NCBI GenBank assembly: GCA_945910005.1
Contig: OX246746.1
Span: 13,373,726 to 13,437,725, forward strand
DNA: 64,000 nt
DNA from: Isoperla grammatica
Lineage: Eukaryota; Arthropoda; Insecta; Plecoptera; Perlodidae
Reading direction: 5' to 3'
Both the position numbers and the translations under genes were made by a program. Shown here one piece after another: positions 14,001-28,000 of the stretch (positions are counted from its first letter, which is position 1; the number at the start of each line of letters is the position of its first letter). Below the pieces are notes generated by a model that searched no databases, was not told the origin of the DNA, and saw nothing but the letters and a program-made list of their open reading frames with translations.

Positions 14001-17000
14001 AATTAGAAAATGAAATATAAGTAGATCAATGCATAACATGTTCCTTAGGTATTCACAAGAACAGTTCCACATGCAAACAGTCAGTTGTTGATACAAGCCC
14101 GCAGTACACAAGCAGAAAGAATATCTTGATGCAAGTTAAACAAGTGGAATATTACAGCAAGTGTGTAAACTGGTGGCAATTTAATGATTTCTAATAAAGA
14201 CCACTTCCTAATGTATAGATAAATTCAATATTCTTATAAATGTCTACACATATGGATGCATCAAGTGCAAATTCAATACAACTTTCAATTTAACAATGGG
14301 TTTGAATCCAGCAATCAGCATAGGTACTGAAACAATAACTATAAGCTCACTACTTTCTACAGATATTGGGCTTAACTTAATGCATATAAAAATTGTGTAC
14401 TGTGGTTATTTAATGGAATATTAATCTTTATTAATGGGGCTGTAAGCTTATTTAGTGGCAATAAGCTACATTAGCATATTTTAACTACTTTTTAAGACCA
14501 TAATTAACTGAATCTAGAAAGATTACCAATTGGAAAGGGAAACTTGTCCTAATGCCAGTTCAAATTGGACAATCAGAGCAAAAATAATAATTTTGTAGTG
14601 CACTCAATGAACAATCAACCAAACAAATAAATTATGTAGATATAATCAGTTGCATGCAATTACTTCTAAATTGTAATTATTTTATTTCATACAATGTACA
14701 TTGGCTGCCACTAGGATAACCACCTATTTAAACTCAATGGAATTCGTTTAAAACTGTCAAAATACCAAGCAGGAAAAAATATTAGTATGTTGTACAGATA
14801 CAGACCAAAATGGCATAAGTTTCTATTACCTCGCTGGGACACCAAACACAGAGTAAAGCGAAGATTTTACTGTACCCATAAGCATGCATTTATTTTGCAG
14901 ACTATCATATTCTTTTTTGGTTCAAGTCATGCTTATTATATTTTGTACTGCCAGTGTCATTTGTATGTCTGTTGGTGATCTAAAATAGACATGGGTTTTG
15001 TTGTCACGGCTTTACTATTGGGGAGCTTCATATTTCCACACTAGGAATGCCAATAATGCTTAACAATGTTGATGCTTACACAGTATGTATATTTATTAAG
15101 TACAGTGAAATAAAGAAACTAAAATACATGATGCCAGTTTGATATTGAACTCAACTAAAATGGCATAACTATTTAATATTCATCAGTAAACCGGTCACGT
15201 GACAGGACTTTTCAGGACATCTCAATTCATAGTAAACAATGCATGCAATGCCATTATGTTATCACAGCAAACACACAATCAAGTCCTACAGTTTGTTTTT
15301 AGTAGCAAGATCACATGTATTCGCTTTTTTTATTCCAATCGTTGTAGTTTAGAAGTTTACCATAAGGTTATTGTATTACTCGCACAGCCCTCACAATGGA
15401 TTTATGTACCGATTGAATTGGCAAATAATTTAGTTACCATATGGTAGCCTATGCTATGAAAACCAGGGTCAGCTGCTCAGAAGCATAACAAAAACTTATC
15501 TAATCAAGACTGCCTGTATTTAGATTGACAAACCAATTTCAGCAAACATTACCATGGCCTGCATCAGTCAATTGTCTACTCTCTACAGTATCTATCAGAT
15601 TGGGAAGTTAATATATTCTTTAAACAAAACATTTTGATATCATTTTTTTACTGTGGAATGTCTTATTTTCTGTAAATTAACTTTTGCTATTAGAAAATGT
15701 GCTGATGTGTTCATAAATCTGGAACAAATGCTGTTGGGTTCCACCACTAGCACTACCTACATGGCCATGTATCCTATTGTTTTCATGTCAAACTCAATGC
15801 TATAGTAGCAACGGAAATCTTGCAAGATGAATGGCAGAGAAAAATATCCACTAGCAGTGTGTTTAGATGTGACAAGCTAGCAAGTTTATTACTGGCGTAA
15901 TTATAGATTGTGCAACATATTGAGATGTTCAGTACCTAGCACGTAACTATTGTGGAAGGTTATGAATTTGATTCCTGCCATCAGCAATTCTAAGGCTCAG
16001 GTGGAAGGATAGTACAAGAATTAAACTGCACGACATAAGAGTTATTAATCAAATATCAGCCATGCTATACCACACATCGAATAAGTGGGAACACGCACCC
16101 TGTGGTTTCGTAAGCCCTACAGATATGCTAAACTTTTCTAAAATTATACTCAGAAAGGTTATTTTGATTAGTAATTATTGATTAAATAAACAAAACAACA
16201 AACCTACCATTCAATGTCTTTCATAATAAAATAGTAAATTTAGGCTTTTTAATAAAAAAATAATATGAAATTGAACATCCATTACAATGTAATGCATTGT
16301 ACAATAGCATAAACTGCCAAGTAAATAAATATTACCACTACATATATTTTGAACTTGCAAAAGCAATGTAAAGTCAATTAGTAGACAATTCAGAATGAAT
16401 GTGACTATAATTACCCCTCACTGTTTAGTTATTATGCCTTACAAAGTTAGTTCAAAATCAATTCAATGCAATAAAATAAGCGTGTACATGCAATTCTGTC
16501 TGTAAAATGAGAACACTACTACAGTACTACTCATTTACAGTTACATTACCATACCTACGTAACATGCACTACACAATCACTTGGGAACATTATGTAGATG
16601 ATCAAGTATGGAATATCAGGCCACAAAAATTGCTCAGATGGGTTTAAATGAAAATAAAACTACAAAAACTCCAAATAGTAAATACAGGAAGATGCAATTT
16701 GAATTTTTGGGTGAGCAAACAAAGTACTTCCTAGTTCCTTCTCTTAAATTCTACTGCAATATTCTTTCAGACTTTCTGCAGAGTTAAGCCCAAACAGCCC
16801 ACAAATATCAATACAGTAAATTGTTGTGTACTACATAGTTACCCAAGGAAGGCTTGTGAAGACATTCACGAAAAAGCCTCCAATCTGTTACTTTTGGAGA
16901 AACATGCCATTGTGTAATAGTATACATTGTAATTTCGGAACAATTTGATGAACTACATAGAAACTTTTAAAATTATCAATATTAATTATTACAATTTATA

Positions 17001-19290
17001 ATAAATATCAATAAGCAGTGTTGTACACACATATCTTGGAACAAAGAATAAAAAATGAAATAGAATTGAAACAGTTATTAAATGTTATCACCACAGTTAC
17101 GAATTGCGTCTTTCCCATTCACTCACACACACACTAAGCAAGTAACCTCTGAAAGCATTAGAACTCATTTAAGTTCAGTTCATTGGTTGCAACGCTCATC
17201 CTTCAACGTGGTCCAAGTATAACATTTTCCTAGTTTAAAGGATTGGCCAGTTAATACAAAATGTAGGAAATCCAATGGAGGGTATGATAAAAATAGGTTT
17301 AGGTTAGGAATGGTTACTTAACCAGGGTATGAAACTGCTGTTAAGCAAAACAAATTACTATTGCAAGTATTTTTTTGTGACACAAGACACTCATGCATAA
17401 TCTACCATAAGTCCATAATCTATGTCTGATATCCATGTAGAAAGCTTGCTGGATTTATTACCTTACACACCTCATGGATCTTTACAAGGACCCGTTTTCT
17501 TTCTCTTGTATCTTGCACACACAAACATTCTCACATACTCGCATCATTTAAAGAAATTGACATATCGGTACTGTATATATATGTAGATACAGCAAAACTT
17601 CATTTGTACATTTTGAACAGTGATAATACAATGGTCCTCTAAATGCACATTCTACTTCATGCTTTTTTGACATAGTTAAGCTGATAAAATGTACATGTGA
17701 AATTAAGTATATCTCAAATATACATACATGCAAATAAAGTTTATTTTAAGACATCCCGCAGTCTGTACATTATGATTTTCATGCAAACAGTTTCAAGAAA
17801 TATACATGTTTGCATTAACTGTACTCAGAACGACACTGTCCTGGCTCTATAAAATGCATGTGTGGGCCGTATGTAATATAATGTTGCCAAGGGCATTTCA
17901 CCCTTGCTTCATCACATACATATAGGCTCTGTGTACATCTCAACAGTAAAATGGTTCAGTTTTTAAATGAATTGAAGAATTGTCAGTTAAACAGGCCTCA
18001 AACTGGCTTCACAAAGCAGTTTTACAACTGGCAAGATTTAGTTATCACTTATCACACACCTTTTTAACAATACCAAAGATCATAAGCCTGTTTCAGCCAG
18101 CAAAGCCCCTGCTAATCAAGAGTATTAGATCGTTAGAAAACAGAAAACACGTAACACTGTTATAACAAGAATGCTTAACAATATAATACTGTAAGACAAG
18201 AATTACAAGGTGAACCAGACAATTTTAGTCATTTTTAAACAGGTTTTGTGTAATGTGTTAAATTTATACAATACAAGAATACGTACAAAGAGAATGGACT
18301 ATCTAGATATAAGTTATTTTGTATGCTAATGATAGTGGGGAGTCTCCTATGACATACTTTTGGTTTCACAAACACACAATGTATGCCTAATTAGCAATTT
18401 ATGCTTAAATCAAGTATTGATACACTAGTCTCAAATTCTAGCAGCAAGACCAGGCCTGTACCAGAAACAGATAAAGCACAACATGTTTGTCGAGGTGATG
18501 CGTGGTGGGTGAATAGTACTGAAACCTGCTGGCTAAATCACCATAGGAACCGTAAATCATGAAAATAGTGACACGAAATAGATAAAGTTATTATTTCAAA
18601 GCTGCAACCTGGGTAACATTGAAGAAAAACGTTCAATGTTGTAGTTGTACAGATTGAAGAAGCCCACTTAGTTAGAACTGTTAATGAAATATATTCCACA
18701 AATACATGTTAACATTAGCGTTGTAATGATCAGTTGCCGCTAGGCTAGAATGTGACCATTGCTTCAAGTGGAGAATCACAGAACATAATATATATATATA
18801 TGTATTTACAAATCATTTCGAGGTATTGAGAAAGTGATTGAGCAGTGAACACGCAGTGCACCAACTTCTTCAATAAAAGCTCATTTAACAGGTAAGCCAC
18901 TAACTTTGTAGGCATAATTGCCTTACCACTGGCTGGTTATCAATGGTAACTGTGTAGACATAAAAAGTTTCATATCCAAAAGGTGCCTACTTACCGTTAC
19001 GATATATAGCTACCATATGGAAGAGTGTTGTATTTGTTAAAAATGATAAATCAAACAAAATAATCAACCCAGTAGAATGGACTTTACTGTAGTCAGCACT
19101 TGGGAAGACCAAAAAATCTGTCGTCAAACAAAAAAAGTTAAATACTACAGGCTCGATAACTATTAAAAATCTTGTATACTGCTTTGCATAGGCCATAGGA
19201 ACATCGGTCATGATCTACACCCTGACAATGACAGCTTGCATGCAACTATTACATTAGCGATATAAAACATCCCGAAAATCAGTGTACAGT
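11045..19290. other. Long AT-rich region without a recognised gene
   Basis: Open frames here are short (60-90 codons), resemble no family known to me and are not joined by good splice sites. At 16098-16122 a 25-bp piece (CTGTGGTTTCGTAAGCCCTA and flank) matches the foldback element at 32.24-32.60 kb and is presumably a fragment of that family. Part of the region could be distal 3' untranslated sequence of the TDG gene or intergenic DNA; sequence alone does not decide. Confidence 0.5.
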
Positions 19291-19295
19291 ATATA

Positions 19296-20012
19296 GAATC
19301 AGCTACTTTGCCGTGGGGAATTGATATAATAAAAAGTAAAAAAGTAATAGAATCAGCTACTTTGCCGTGGGGAATTGTTATAAAAAAAAGTAAAAAAAGT
19401 TAATAGAATCAGCTACTTTGCCGTGGGGAATTGTTATAAAACAAAGTAAAAAAAGTAATAGAATCAGCTACTTTGCCGTGGGGAATTGTTATAAAAAAAA
19501 GTAAAAAAGAAATAGAATCAGCTACTTTGCCGTGGGGAATTGTTATAAAAAAAAGTAAAAAAAGTTAATAGAATCAGCTACTTTGCCATGGGGAATTGTT
19601 ATAAAAAAAGTAAAAAAAAGTAATAGAATCAGCTACTTTGCCGTGGGGAATTGTTATAAAAAAAAGTAAAAAAAGTAATAGAATCAGCTACTTTGCCGTG
19701 GGGAATTGTTATAAAAAAAAAGTAAAAAAAGTTAATAGAATCAGCTACTTTGCCATGGGGAATTGTTATAAAAAAAAGTAAAAAAAGTAATAGAATCAGC
19801 TACTTTGCCGTGGGGAATTGTTATAAAAAAAGTAAAAAAAAGTAATAGAATCAGCTACTTTGCCGTGAGGAATTGTTATAAAAAAAAGTAAAAAAAGTAA
19901 TAGAATCAGCTACTTTGCCGTGGGGAATTGTTATAAAAAAAAGTAAAAAAAGTAATAGAATCAGCTACTTTGCCGTGAGGAATTGTTATAAAAAAAAAGT
20001 AAAAAAAGTATA
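19296..20012. repeat. Minisatellite, about 55-bp unit, 13 copies
   Basis: Thirteen tandem copies start with AGAATCAGCTACTTTGCC, followed by GTGGGGAATTGTTATAAAA, then a purine-rich spacer of A runs and GTAAAA. Unit length varies from 51 to 57 bp because the A runs differ. Point variants mark individual copies: CCATGG replaces CCGTGG in copies 6 and 9, and GTGAGG replaces GTGGGG in copies 11 and 13. This suggests block duplication. There are no unique spacers, so it is not a CRISPR array, and no coding frame persists. Confidence 0.95.
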
Positions 20013-20973
20013 AGTACAAAAAAAGTTGGGGCTTTATCAGAAACAAAGAAATAAACACTTAACAGTTAACTTTGCCTGATAATTTCTGTAAGCCAATTGC
20101 TATGTGTGATTCCAAAAAACCAAGCACAATACTTTTATCCCATGTTGAAAGCACAGCATTTAGCATAGATTTGTTTTGTGGTTGTTGCGAGAGGAACCTT
20201 CAAGATGAAATTTCACCATGCCAGACATATTTTCCATGCACATTGAACACTAAAGTTATCAGGGAAAAGGCAGATGTACATATTTGCATGCATGTACTCT
20301 AGTGGGCAATCAATGTTTGTCTCCCTCTCTTTTCTGCCACACTGACAAGGGTCCCGTGTGGCAAACAAACCACAAATCTTATCCATTCTCTGTTATAGTA
20401 TAGTGAAATGGTCTTACATGCAGGATAGTCAGTCTAATGTTTAAAAACAGTACTTAAAATCACTGGTTCACCCTCTCTGATGTGTTCCTTCCAAAGCTCA
20501 CTATCTATAACAGCAAGGATTTAAAATATAGTACGTATCGTAAAAATCATGGTAAAAATGATCAATAGCTTAAAGTAGGTATGCAGGTATCTAACATGAC
20601 CCATACATACCTGGTAATCACTTTCATAATGAAATTTAGGAGTATGTATAATTTCATTATTTTGTATATAATATATCTGTAAAAGTTGTAACAGAAAATA
20701 GCTTTGATAAAACATAATAAAGTTATAGTAATAGTAAAACATATGAAGTAAAAAAACAAATAGAAGAATAAGCCATGGAGAATTGCCATTTGAAATTGAT
20801 GGAAGAGTTTGTACAAAAGGTTGCCGTCTTTCATTAATTGAAAACTGTTTAAAAACTTGTTTCACATACGCACCGACACACTTTAAGAGAAATGTTATTT
20901 TGAACATACCAACACGTGTTAGAAGAGTACAATGAATACAAGCCAACTTGTTGGCTCCATTTACCCTGTGCAT

Positions 20974-20979
20974 TTTATT
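20974..20979 (-). terminator. Candidate polyadenylation signal of TDG
   Basis: AATAAA reads on the minus strand about 180 bases past the TDG stop codon. It is the nearest clear hexamer found downstream. Real transcripts may end further on. Confidence 0.35.
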
Positions 20980-21157
20980 TAATACAGTGTACGTCCCGTC
21001 CAACCAACGGTAAAAACAACAAACACTTGCAATCGAAAACTAACCACCACGAGAGAATAATTTCAACGACTGCACTAGATCGTTATTAAAGTGAATAATA
21101 AATTTGGAATACAACAAACACTGGGATTACAAGCACACCTCACTTACATTGTCGCGA

Positions 21158-22054
21158 TCAGAAGCCAGAGGGAAACGTGATGTCCATGCGTTCCTGTTTT
21201 ATCCGGTCGAGCACGTGGTTGGGCAAGTAGGCGGGCACGCTCGGCTGAGGATACGAGCTCGCGTTAGAGTACGGGGAGGGATACGGGTAGTTGGGGCTGG
21301 GCATGTGGAGGCCGTGCGTCGGAGGGTAGCCCCCGTACACCGGACTCGCTCCGGGGTGAGAGTATTGACCGTACGGATAGGGCACGTTCATGCCTCCCAT
21401 CGGAATGCCGCACGTCCGATCCATGCCGAACATCGCGGGGGGACCCATGTGGCCGCCCATGGGGTGAGGGGCCCCCATCAGGTTCGGGTAGCCGGAGTTA
21501 ACGGGAGAGTTCATCGAAGAAGCGTAATTGGAAGCGGCCAAGCTGGACACAGAGAAGGAATTGGACTCGTGGTTGCCGGGGACCGCGTGACTGCTGTTGG
21601 CCAACGACGAAACCGAAAAGTTCATTGCACTACCTCCGTGTAAACTGTAACTGTTCGAAGACGTACTAACTGCGTAATTTGTACTTGCGGAGGTAAAATT
21701 GGGCGTGTAGTTAGCGGGCGTAGAATATTGCGAGCCGGTCTGGTAGCCACTAAGGTAAGTCGGATCGGTGACGGCGTTATATTGACTAGAGGAGAACTCG
21801 TCTTCCGGAGCGACCGTGGCCGGATGATGGGAGGGCTCTCCCTCCGCGATGCTCGGTATCTGATCCACCAACGACTCCAGGCCGGACAGGCTCTTGGCAG
21901 ACACGTCCTGGTTGAGGGCTCGCACCGGAGACCCCCGATAGCCGGGACCCGGACCACCCACCACCGGCTCCGAGGGGAAGCCCCCGTATCCCTGGTACGC
22001 GTTTAGAGCTGAACCCTGTGCCTCGCCGGACTCGGGTGGAGAAAACCGGCACTC
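21158..22054 (-). CDS. TDG: TDG exon 9 (low-complexity C-terminal tail)
   Basis: It encodes about 298 residues rich in Ser, Gly, Pro, Tyr and Asn, ending [16 protein letters not shown] and a TGA stop at 21158-21160. The charged end contains another psi-K-x-E site (IKQE). The exon is much more GC-rich than its surroundings, with an abrupt edge near 22054, where CCCCAG gives a phase-0 acceptor. A weaker in-frame alternative at 22108 would add 18 residues. The open antisense frames over it are shadows. Confidence 0.85.
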   Translation of the reverse strand, partial: ECRFSPPESGEAQGSALNAYQGYGGFPSEPVVGGPGPGYRGSPVRALNQDVSAKSLSGLESLVDQIPSIAEGEPSHHPATVAPEDEFSSSQYNAVTDPTYLSGYQTGSQYSTPANYTPNFTSASTNYAVSTSSNSYSLHGGSAMNFSVSSLANSSHAVPGNHESNSFSVSSLAASNYASSMNSPVNSGYPNLMGAPHPMGGHMGPPAMFGMDRTCGIPMGGMNVPYPYGQYSHPGASPVYGGYPPTHGLHMPSPNYPYPSPYSNASSYPQPSVPAYLPNHVLDRIKQERMDITFPSGF

Positions 22055-25000
22055 CTGGGGATCAGACATGTTCAAATATAGCCACACGTGCTTGCCCTGA
22101 AGCATCTCCTTGAGGGGAAGTACACCTCCCAAAGACAAGACTTGTTGGCTGACAATAGGCTATGCATTTATTCCTACAGAAAGGCTATGTGTCAATAAAA
22201 CCAGGATAACTGCATTTTTTGTGCACGCAATCAACTTTCATAACAAGTAATGTGAGTGGAGACATTGGGTAAATTTACACATTACAAAGAAAATTCAGCT
22301 CAACATGGAAAATATCAATTAATATGATCCTTCAGCCACTCTTGACTTGACTATAATGTTATGTTACATTCAAGTCTTTAAACAAATGAGTTGTCATGCT
22401 CTAAAGGAACTTCTCAGGCAGAAGATGGTCACTAAATCCGCTAGACTTCATACTTCCACAGAACACAAAATTTCGTCAAAGGCAAGGCTAAATAGTTAAA
22501 TTTTGAATTCTATATGTTGATTATCGGCGAGGTAAATTACACTACCAACTTCTTCCCACCAGATGATGTGCACTATTCATGTGACCATGAACCCAAGTGG
22601 TTTGCAGATACATTTAGGCCTACGTGTACTATTTAGAAATAAGTCCAAAATGAAATTATGCCCATGACTAAAAAGTAAAACACTACAGTTCATTTTCATT
22701 AATTTGTAGCTTAGTTGCATTATGATCAAGCAAGGGACTGGATGAGATTCTTGAGGAGCACGGTGGGAAAGACAAGAAGAGACAGGATTAGAAATACAAA
22801 CATTAGAAAAATGCTTGGTGTGGAGAAGCTAGGGGACAGAATGGGAAGGACAAGGCTGAGATGGTTTGGACACATGAAACGGATGACGGAAGAGAGGATG
22901 CCTAGGAGAATATATGAAAAAAAGATAGAAGGAAGAAGAAGACAAGGAAGAGATGGAAGGAAAAGATTGCTGAAGACTTACAGAAGAGAGGAGAGAACTG
23001 GAATTAAGTAGAGGAAGTACAATTGTGGGAAGATAGGAAGAGGTGGAAAAATTTGGTTGTGAAACCCAAGCTGACCCTGCCAGAAGCAGGAAACGGCGAT
23101 GGATAATGATGATGATGATGAAGGGACTGACAACAGACGTTGCTTACCTCTGGTGCAAGCTCCTCCTGCTTGGGGTTGCTGGCGTCGTCTGCCATACTGG
23201 CAGGAGGGTCAAAGTCTGGTGGGCCGTCCAGAGGTCCCAGACTGGGAGACGGAGATGTCAGTCCTCGCTCCGACGAGATGGCGGCACTGATCTCCGAAGA
23301 GAGGTCGGAGTGAGTGAACGGCTGAGAGGGTGGAGCGGGCGACTGACTGTAGTGAGCAGATTGCACCGGGGATTGATGATAGTTGGTGGGCTCTGCCGGC
23401 GACTGACACAGCTGGCTCGAGTAACTTTGTTGAGATTGGTTGTATTGAAAGCTCTGTTGATTGAAGTTTGTAGGGGACTGGATCGGAGGTGAGAAACAGT
23501 TGGATAATGTGGCTGAAGAGTTGGTGTGGTCTGAAAGACCGTTGGAAGATACATTGAGGCCAGCATCTTCTGTTTTCACCTTTTTCGGACGGCCTCTCTT
23601 TTTTTTCGGTGCGTCGACATTGTCACATTGCGTCTTTCGAGGGGTGCTTTTCTTCGGAGGAGCCTCCCCTACCTCGCCCTCCGGCTTGATCTTTTTCGGT
23701 CGTCCTGAAACACATACAGCGTTTAAAACTTAAAAAAAATAGATACAAATATGGTTAGTGTCATAGACCTACTTAATAATTTGACCTTTTTTAGAATTTT
23801 GAATTACAATTAAAGATTATAACCAAACGTACGGTATAACCAAATAACTTATAATTAAATAATGTTAACATTGATGGCTATGGGAAATGGCCGGGACCAT
23901 GTTATAGAAATCACCCCAAAAACGTTTAAGTACAAAACGTATAATCAATCGATGCTCCACTGTATTAACATGAAATATGAAAAAAATGTTTAAAGTTTGT
24001 TGCTACAGTTGAGTTAAGTAAGATGTGTTGTCTTAATGTGGGATCGGCAAAGGGAACTACTATTCAATCAGCTTTCAATGAACTTTTTTTTATCGACTTT
24101 GAGTCGTCGTTTCGACTATCGATGGAGGCGTATCCCAGCAAAATAAGTCTAAAATTGAAAGTAGTTAATTTCTTTGAAAAAGTGATAAAAATATGCACAT
24201 TTAAACGAAAAAATGTGTTTTTAAGTCAATCCCAAGTATTTTGCAGTTATTGAAGGACACTGCATTAAATGGCCGGCAATGAAAATACGTATTCGCAAAA
24301 ATAAAATAGGTTTTAAATGCTACCAAGTTTTACCTCATGATCTTAAGCTTGCTAGTTGAAACAAAACATCAATACATCAATCAATCAATCAATTTCTCTC
24401 TCTCTCTCGGCTGGCTGCATCTGTTCAGTACACACGATCGGCGAATATTTGTGGGTGTGTGTGTGAGTGTGGGGGGGGGGGGGGGGACGCTTATGAATGA
24501 AGCGGGGTGCTGAGGGGGTGCGGTATCCTTTGATATGGGTCAGTTTGGACTAAAAGCGACCGCGGACAAATATTTAAGCACGTAACAGGGCGGCATAGCA
24601 GAAAGTTACCATTTCTCACATGTGTGGCAATTGTTTCATGTAATATAATACAAAATTCACGTTTAGGCCTATTTTTTACATCGGTTATTTTCATTTAACT
24701 GGTTACGAAAATTAACCGGTGAACGATTAATCCTCTTCATCACTAGATGGGATAGAGATCGACTGAATTAATAAATAGACAATAGGTAATACCTGTGCCA
24801 ATTCTAAATATGAAACTCTTGATGTGGCCTGGTAGAGATTACGTCGTGACCCGCAATGAGAAACACTGATTTAGACCACAAGTCATTTGTTGAGATATTA
24901 GAAAGAAATGGAACAAACCTCTCTTTTTCTTTGCAGGTATCTGCTGGTCTTCCTTCTTCACTATAGCATTACTGAGATCAGTCAATTCACCATTATTGGG

Positions 25001-28000
25001 GAGACGGCCATAGCCATAGAACGTGTGCTCTTCTTTTGGTTCTTCTTTAACTTCCCGTTCAAAGTAATTCTTCAATTTGGAATCTGTGAATACTACTTCC
25101 GCTTCATCTAGACTTGAAATCATTCCGTTTAGATAGTCTCGAAACTTCTTAAGTGCTGCGTAGAATGGGACCTTGTCTGCGGCCCGTGGTAACTGTGCAC
25201 ATCTTGCACTTGACGACGGCATAACCCACATATACTGTAGACAAAAATACAAGCATGATGAGAAATCATGAGATGAGATCATGATGAGAAATCATTTCAG
25301 GATATACAATAAAATGTTACAGAATAGGGCCCCTGGAGGGTTTTTGTCAGGTGAATTCATATTTAATGAATCGATATTTTAAAGAGGAGGGGGCGGGGGA
25401 GAGCCCAATCACCGAAGGCGGAGCATTTTGCAAAATTGTCTTCACAAGAGCCTGGAAAATGATTCTAAGGGCTTAACTAGGGATACCCTATATAATAGGC
25501 TTATTACACAATTTCCTCTTTCAAATGTTATTGCTTAGGCCTACTTGTTCGACAATTTTCATGCATTAATCTTGATTTTACAGGGGGCCCTCCCCTCACA
25601 ATCATAGCCCCCCATATCGCGGGGACCTCTGCTATGCCAGAAGGTGTACGTATTATAGAAAACTGAAAACCATGAGTGTCACAGCCATAAGGCATGGGCA
25701 TTATGGTATAGGATTCACTCATGGAATGCTGTTAACCAGGGATGATACCTGTGACCGTAAACTCGACATAAACTCACCGTATTTGTGCCCTCAACAAATT
25801 CAGGTTGGCGTCCAAAGCTGAAATCCTTCTTCCCCGAAAATACTTCAAAAATCAGTTTGCCATTAAAAACAGCAATCTTTGGCTTGAATTTTTGTAGCTT
25901 TTCTAACAGTAGTTGACTTCCTGAAAAATGAAGAGTCAAGCATCACATAAAAGCTGACCTACAAATTTTTAAGGGAAAGATAAATTACTTTATTTTAGTT
26001 ATTGCACTTGTGCTTCACGGTATAATAATATGTAAGGATCTGCAAGTAATACTTTTTGATATGACTGGAGTAAAGCATTGAGCTGTTAGCAACATGCGAG
26101 CTGACTAGAAGTAAAAAAAGTAACGGAAATGGGGCTCTAAAATCATGATTTAGGCCTCGTCATTGCTACAAAAAATTATGTATCTCTTTACTAATACATA
26201 TAATTATCAAACTCATGTTTTCATCATGTACAAACAGTTGAATGAATCCAATGTCTCTTGGCAATCTGGAAAGTAGGCGAGTGAGGAGATTTCAAGTTAT
26301 GAACTGCAGCAACGCGTACTGCAGATCACGGTAGAAATACTTTGCAAGTTGACGATATCGCGATATCCTCGGAAGGGGTGAGATATGCAGTGACTAACTG
26401 CAGTAACGCATACTGCAGCAAAGCGTACTGCAGACCACGGTAGAAATATTTTAAGTTGACCACGTTATCACGATATTTTTGATATGACCCTACCATATCG
26501 ATATCATAATTAATCTAGATTGTCTCGCGATATCGATATCGTTAAACAGCTCTAGTGAACATGTATTTGAAGATATACGTAGGGGCCTAAGGCTTTACGT
26601 GGTCGTACCTACAGGTGAGGGTGGGTGATGTTGTCATCAGTACCGGTTCTCGATCCAGCACTAGACTTAGGAACAGAATTCAGTCATACGTTCCAATAAA
26701 CATGTTCCTCTACTAGGCCTAGGCCCCCCTACCTTATAATCATGTGCTAGTTACCCAGCTCAGCTCAGTTTTGAAATGTGCTAACTAGCTATTCAATATA
26801 TGAGAATAGTATTTTGATCTATTTATGTTGACAAAGCAGTTGAATAACAATGTATAAGTTAGTTACCTTCTTTTATCTCCTTGCGTGTGAGATCAGCGCT
26901 TCCTTTTGTTGCTCGCGATACCATGTTTGTGAATCCAATCCCAACCTGAAGGAGTTTAAAATCGTCGTCCGCTGTGAGAGGTTCCGAGGTGAGCCCAGAG
27001 AGGTACAAGCACTTCCCTAGAAAACAATAAACATGGATATTAGTCCCAAGGTCGCCCGCTTTCATGACCCTTTGTCCTTGTAGGCAGATGCCAACAGTGG
27101 AGCCAAAGTGCTTTGTACATAACTTAATCAAGTTACATGGCAGAAAATGTGGCTTACAAATTGCTATTTTTGTTGTTTATGTGTTTACTCTAAGTAAACA
27201 TCACGAACCACCCCAGCTTCTTCAAACCTATTGGCACGTCTCATTGCGTTGTGGTATTGGAAAAAACATATATAGGCCTAGAGAAAGTGGGCAAAATTTA
27301 GCTGCTACTTTATTCATGTTCTTAGTTAAAGGTAAAATAGAGCTTTACTTCATACTTTGCTAAAATGACAATTGTAACAAGTGTTTTTACTTACAGAAAT
27401 GGTTACCGGGTCCTGCGTAGTGATGCCCTTTATATGCCGCAAAGAGACCAGGATTGATGCCAACCTGCACAAACACAACATATCAGTACAATAAGTTAAT
27501 AGCTTCACAATCATTCACAATCAACAGATACCAGAAAGTTGATTAAGATTATACTTAAGACCACGCTCATAATGCAAGGTTGTTCTAAGCCAGAGGCGTC
27601 AAACCTTTTTTGTTTTTTTTTTGTCGATGGGCTACTTGGAAATAATATTATTGATGAGTGAAGTGCAGCGAAGCATGAGAATTTAAGGTTTTCTGTTCCT
27701 ATCTTTAGAACAACTTTTAAAATAAAAATTGTGGAATGATAGCGCAGCTAGATATAATCAAGGTCTACACATAAAGAAAAAAAAATGCATGCAAAATTAA
27801 TTACGTGGGTCTATGGATAAAATCCAATAATATAATAATCTCAGGTCAGCTTGGATTGCAGTTGCACAGACTGGCCCAGCAGCCACTGAGCTGCAGCTGC
27901 AACTGCTTGTTGGTTCAAAACAAAACTAGCTTAGAAATACCAAATCGTACAGGTAGTTCCCAATTTTTCACCAGCAGTTACAATTTCCCTGGCAATGGTC

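Noticed and set aside
19296..20012. CRISPR-like array
   Set aside because: The unit repeats fully with no unique spacers, and the DNA is eukaryotic; it is a minisatellite.
20521..21003. Minus-strand 160-codon frame downstream of TDG
   Set aside because: Hydrophobic, AT-driven residue content (Phe, Tyr, Ile, Leu) with no motif; it lies in probable 3' untranslated DNA of TDG.
21104..22052. Open frames antisense or out of frame over the last TDG exon
   Set aside because: They are shadows of a GC-rich coding exon with few stops in any frame.
23043..23733. Open frames overlapping TDG exon 8 on the plus strand and in other minus frames
   Set aside because: The TDG frame is supported by both splice junctions and by GRPKK and psi-K-x-E motifs; the others are shadows.
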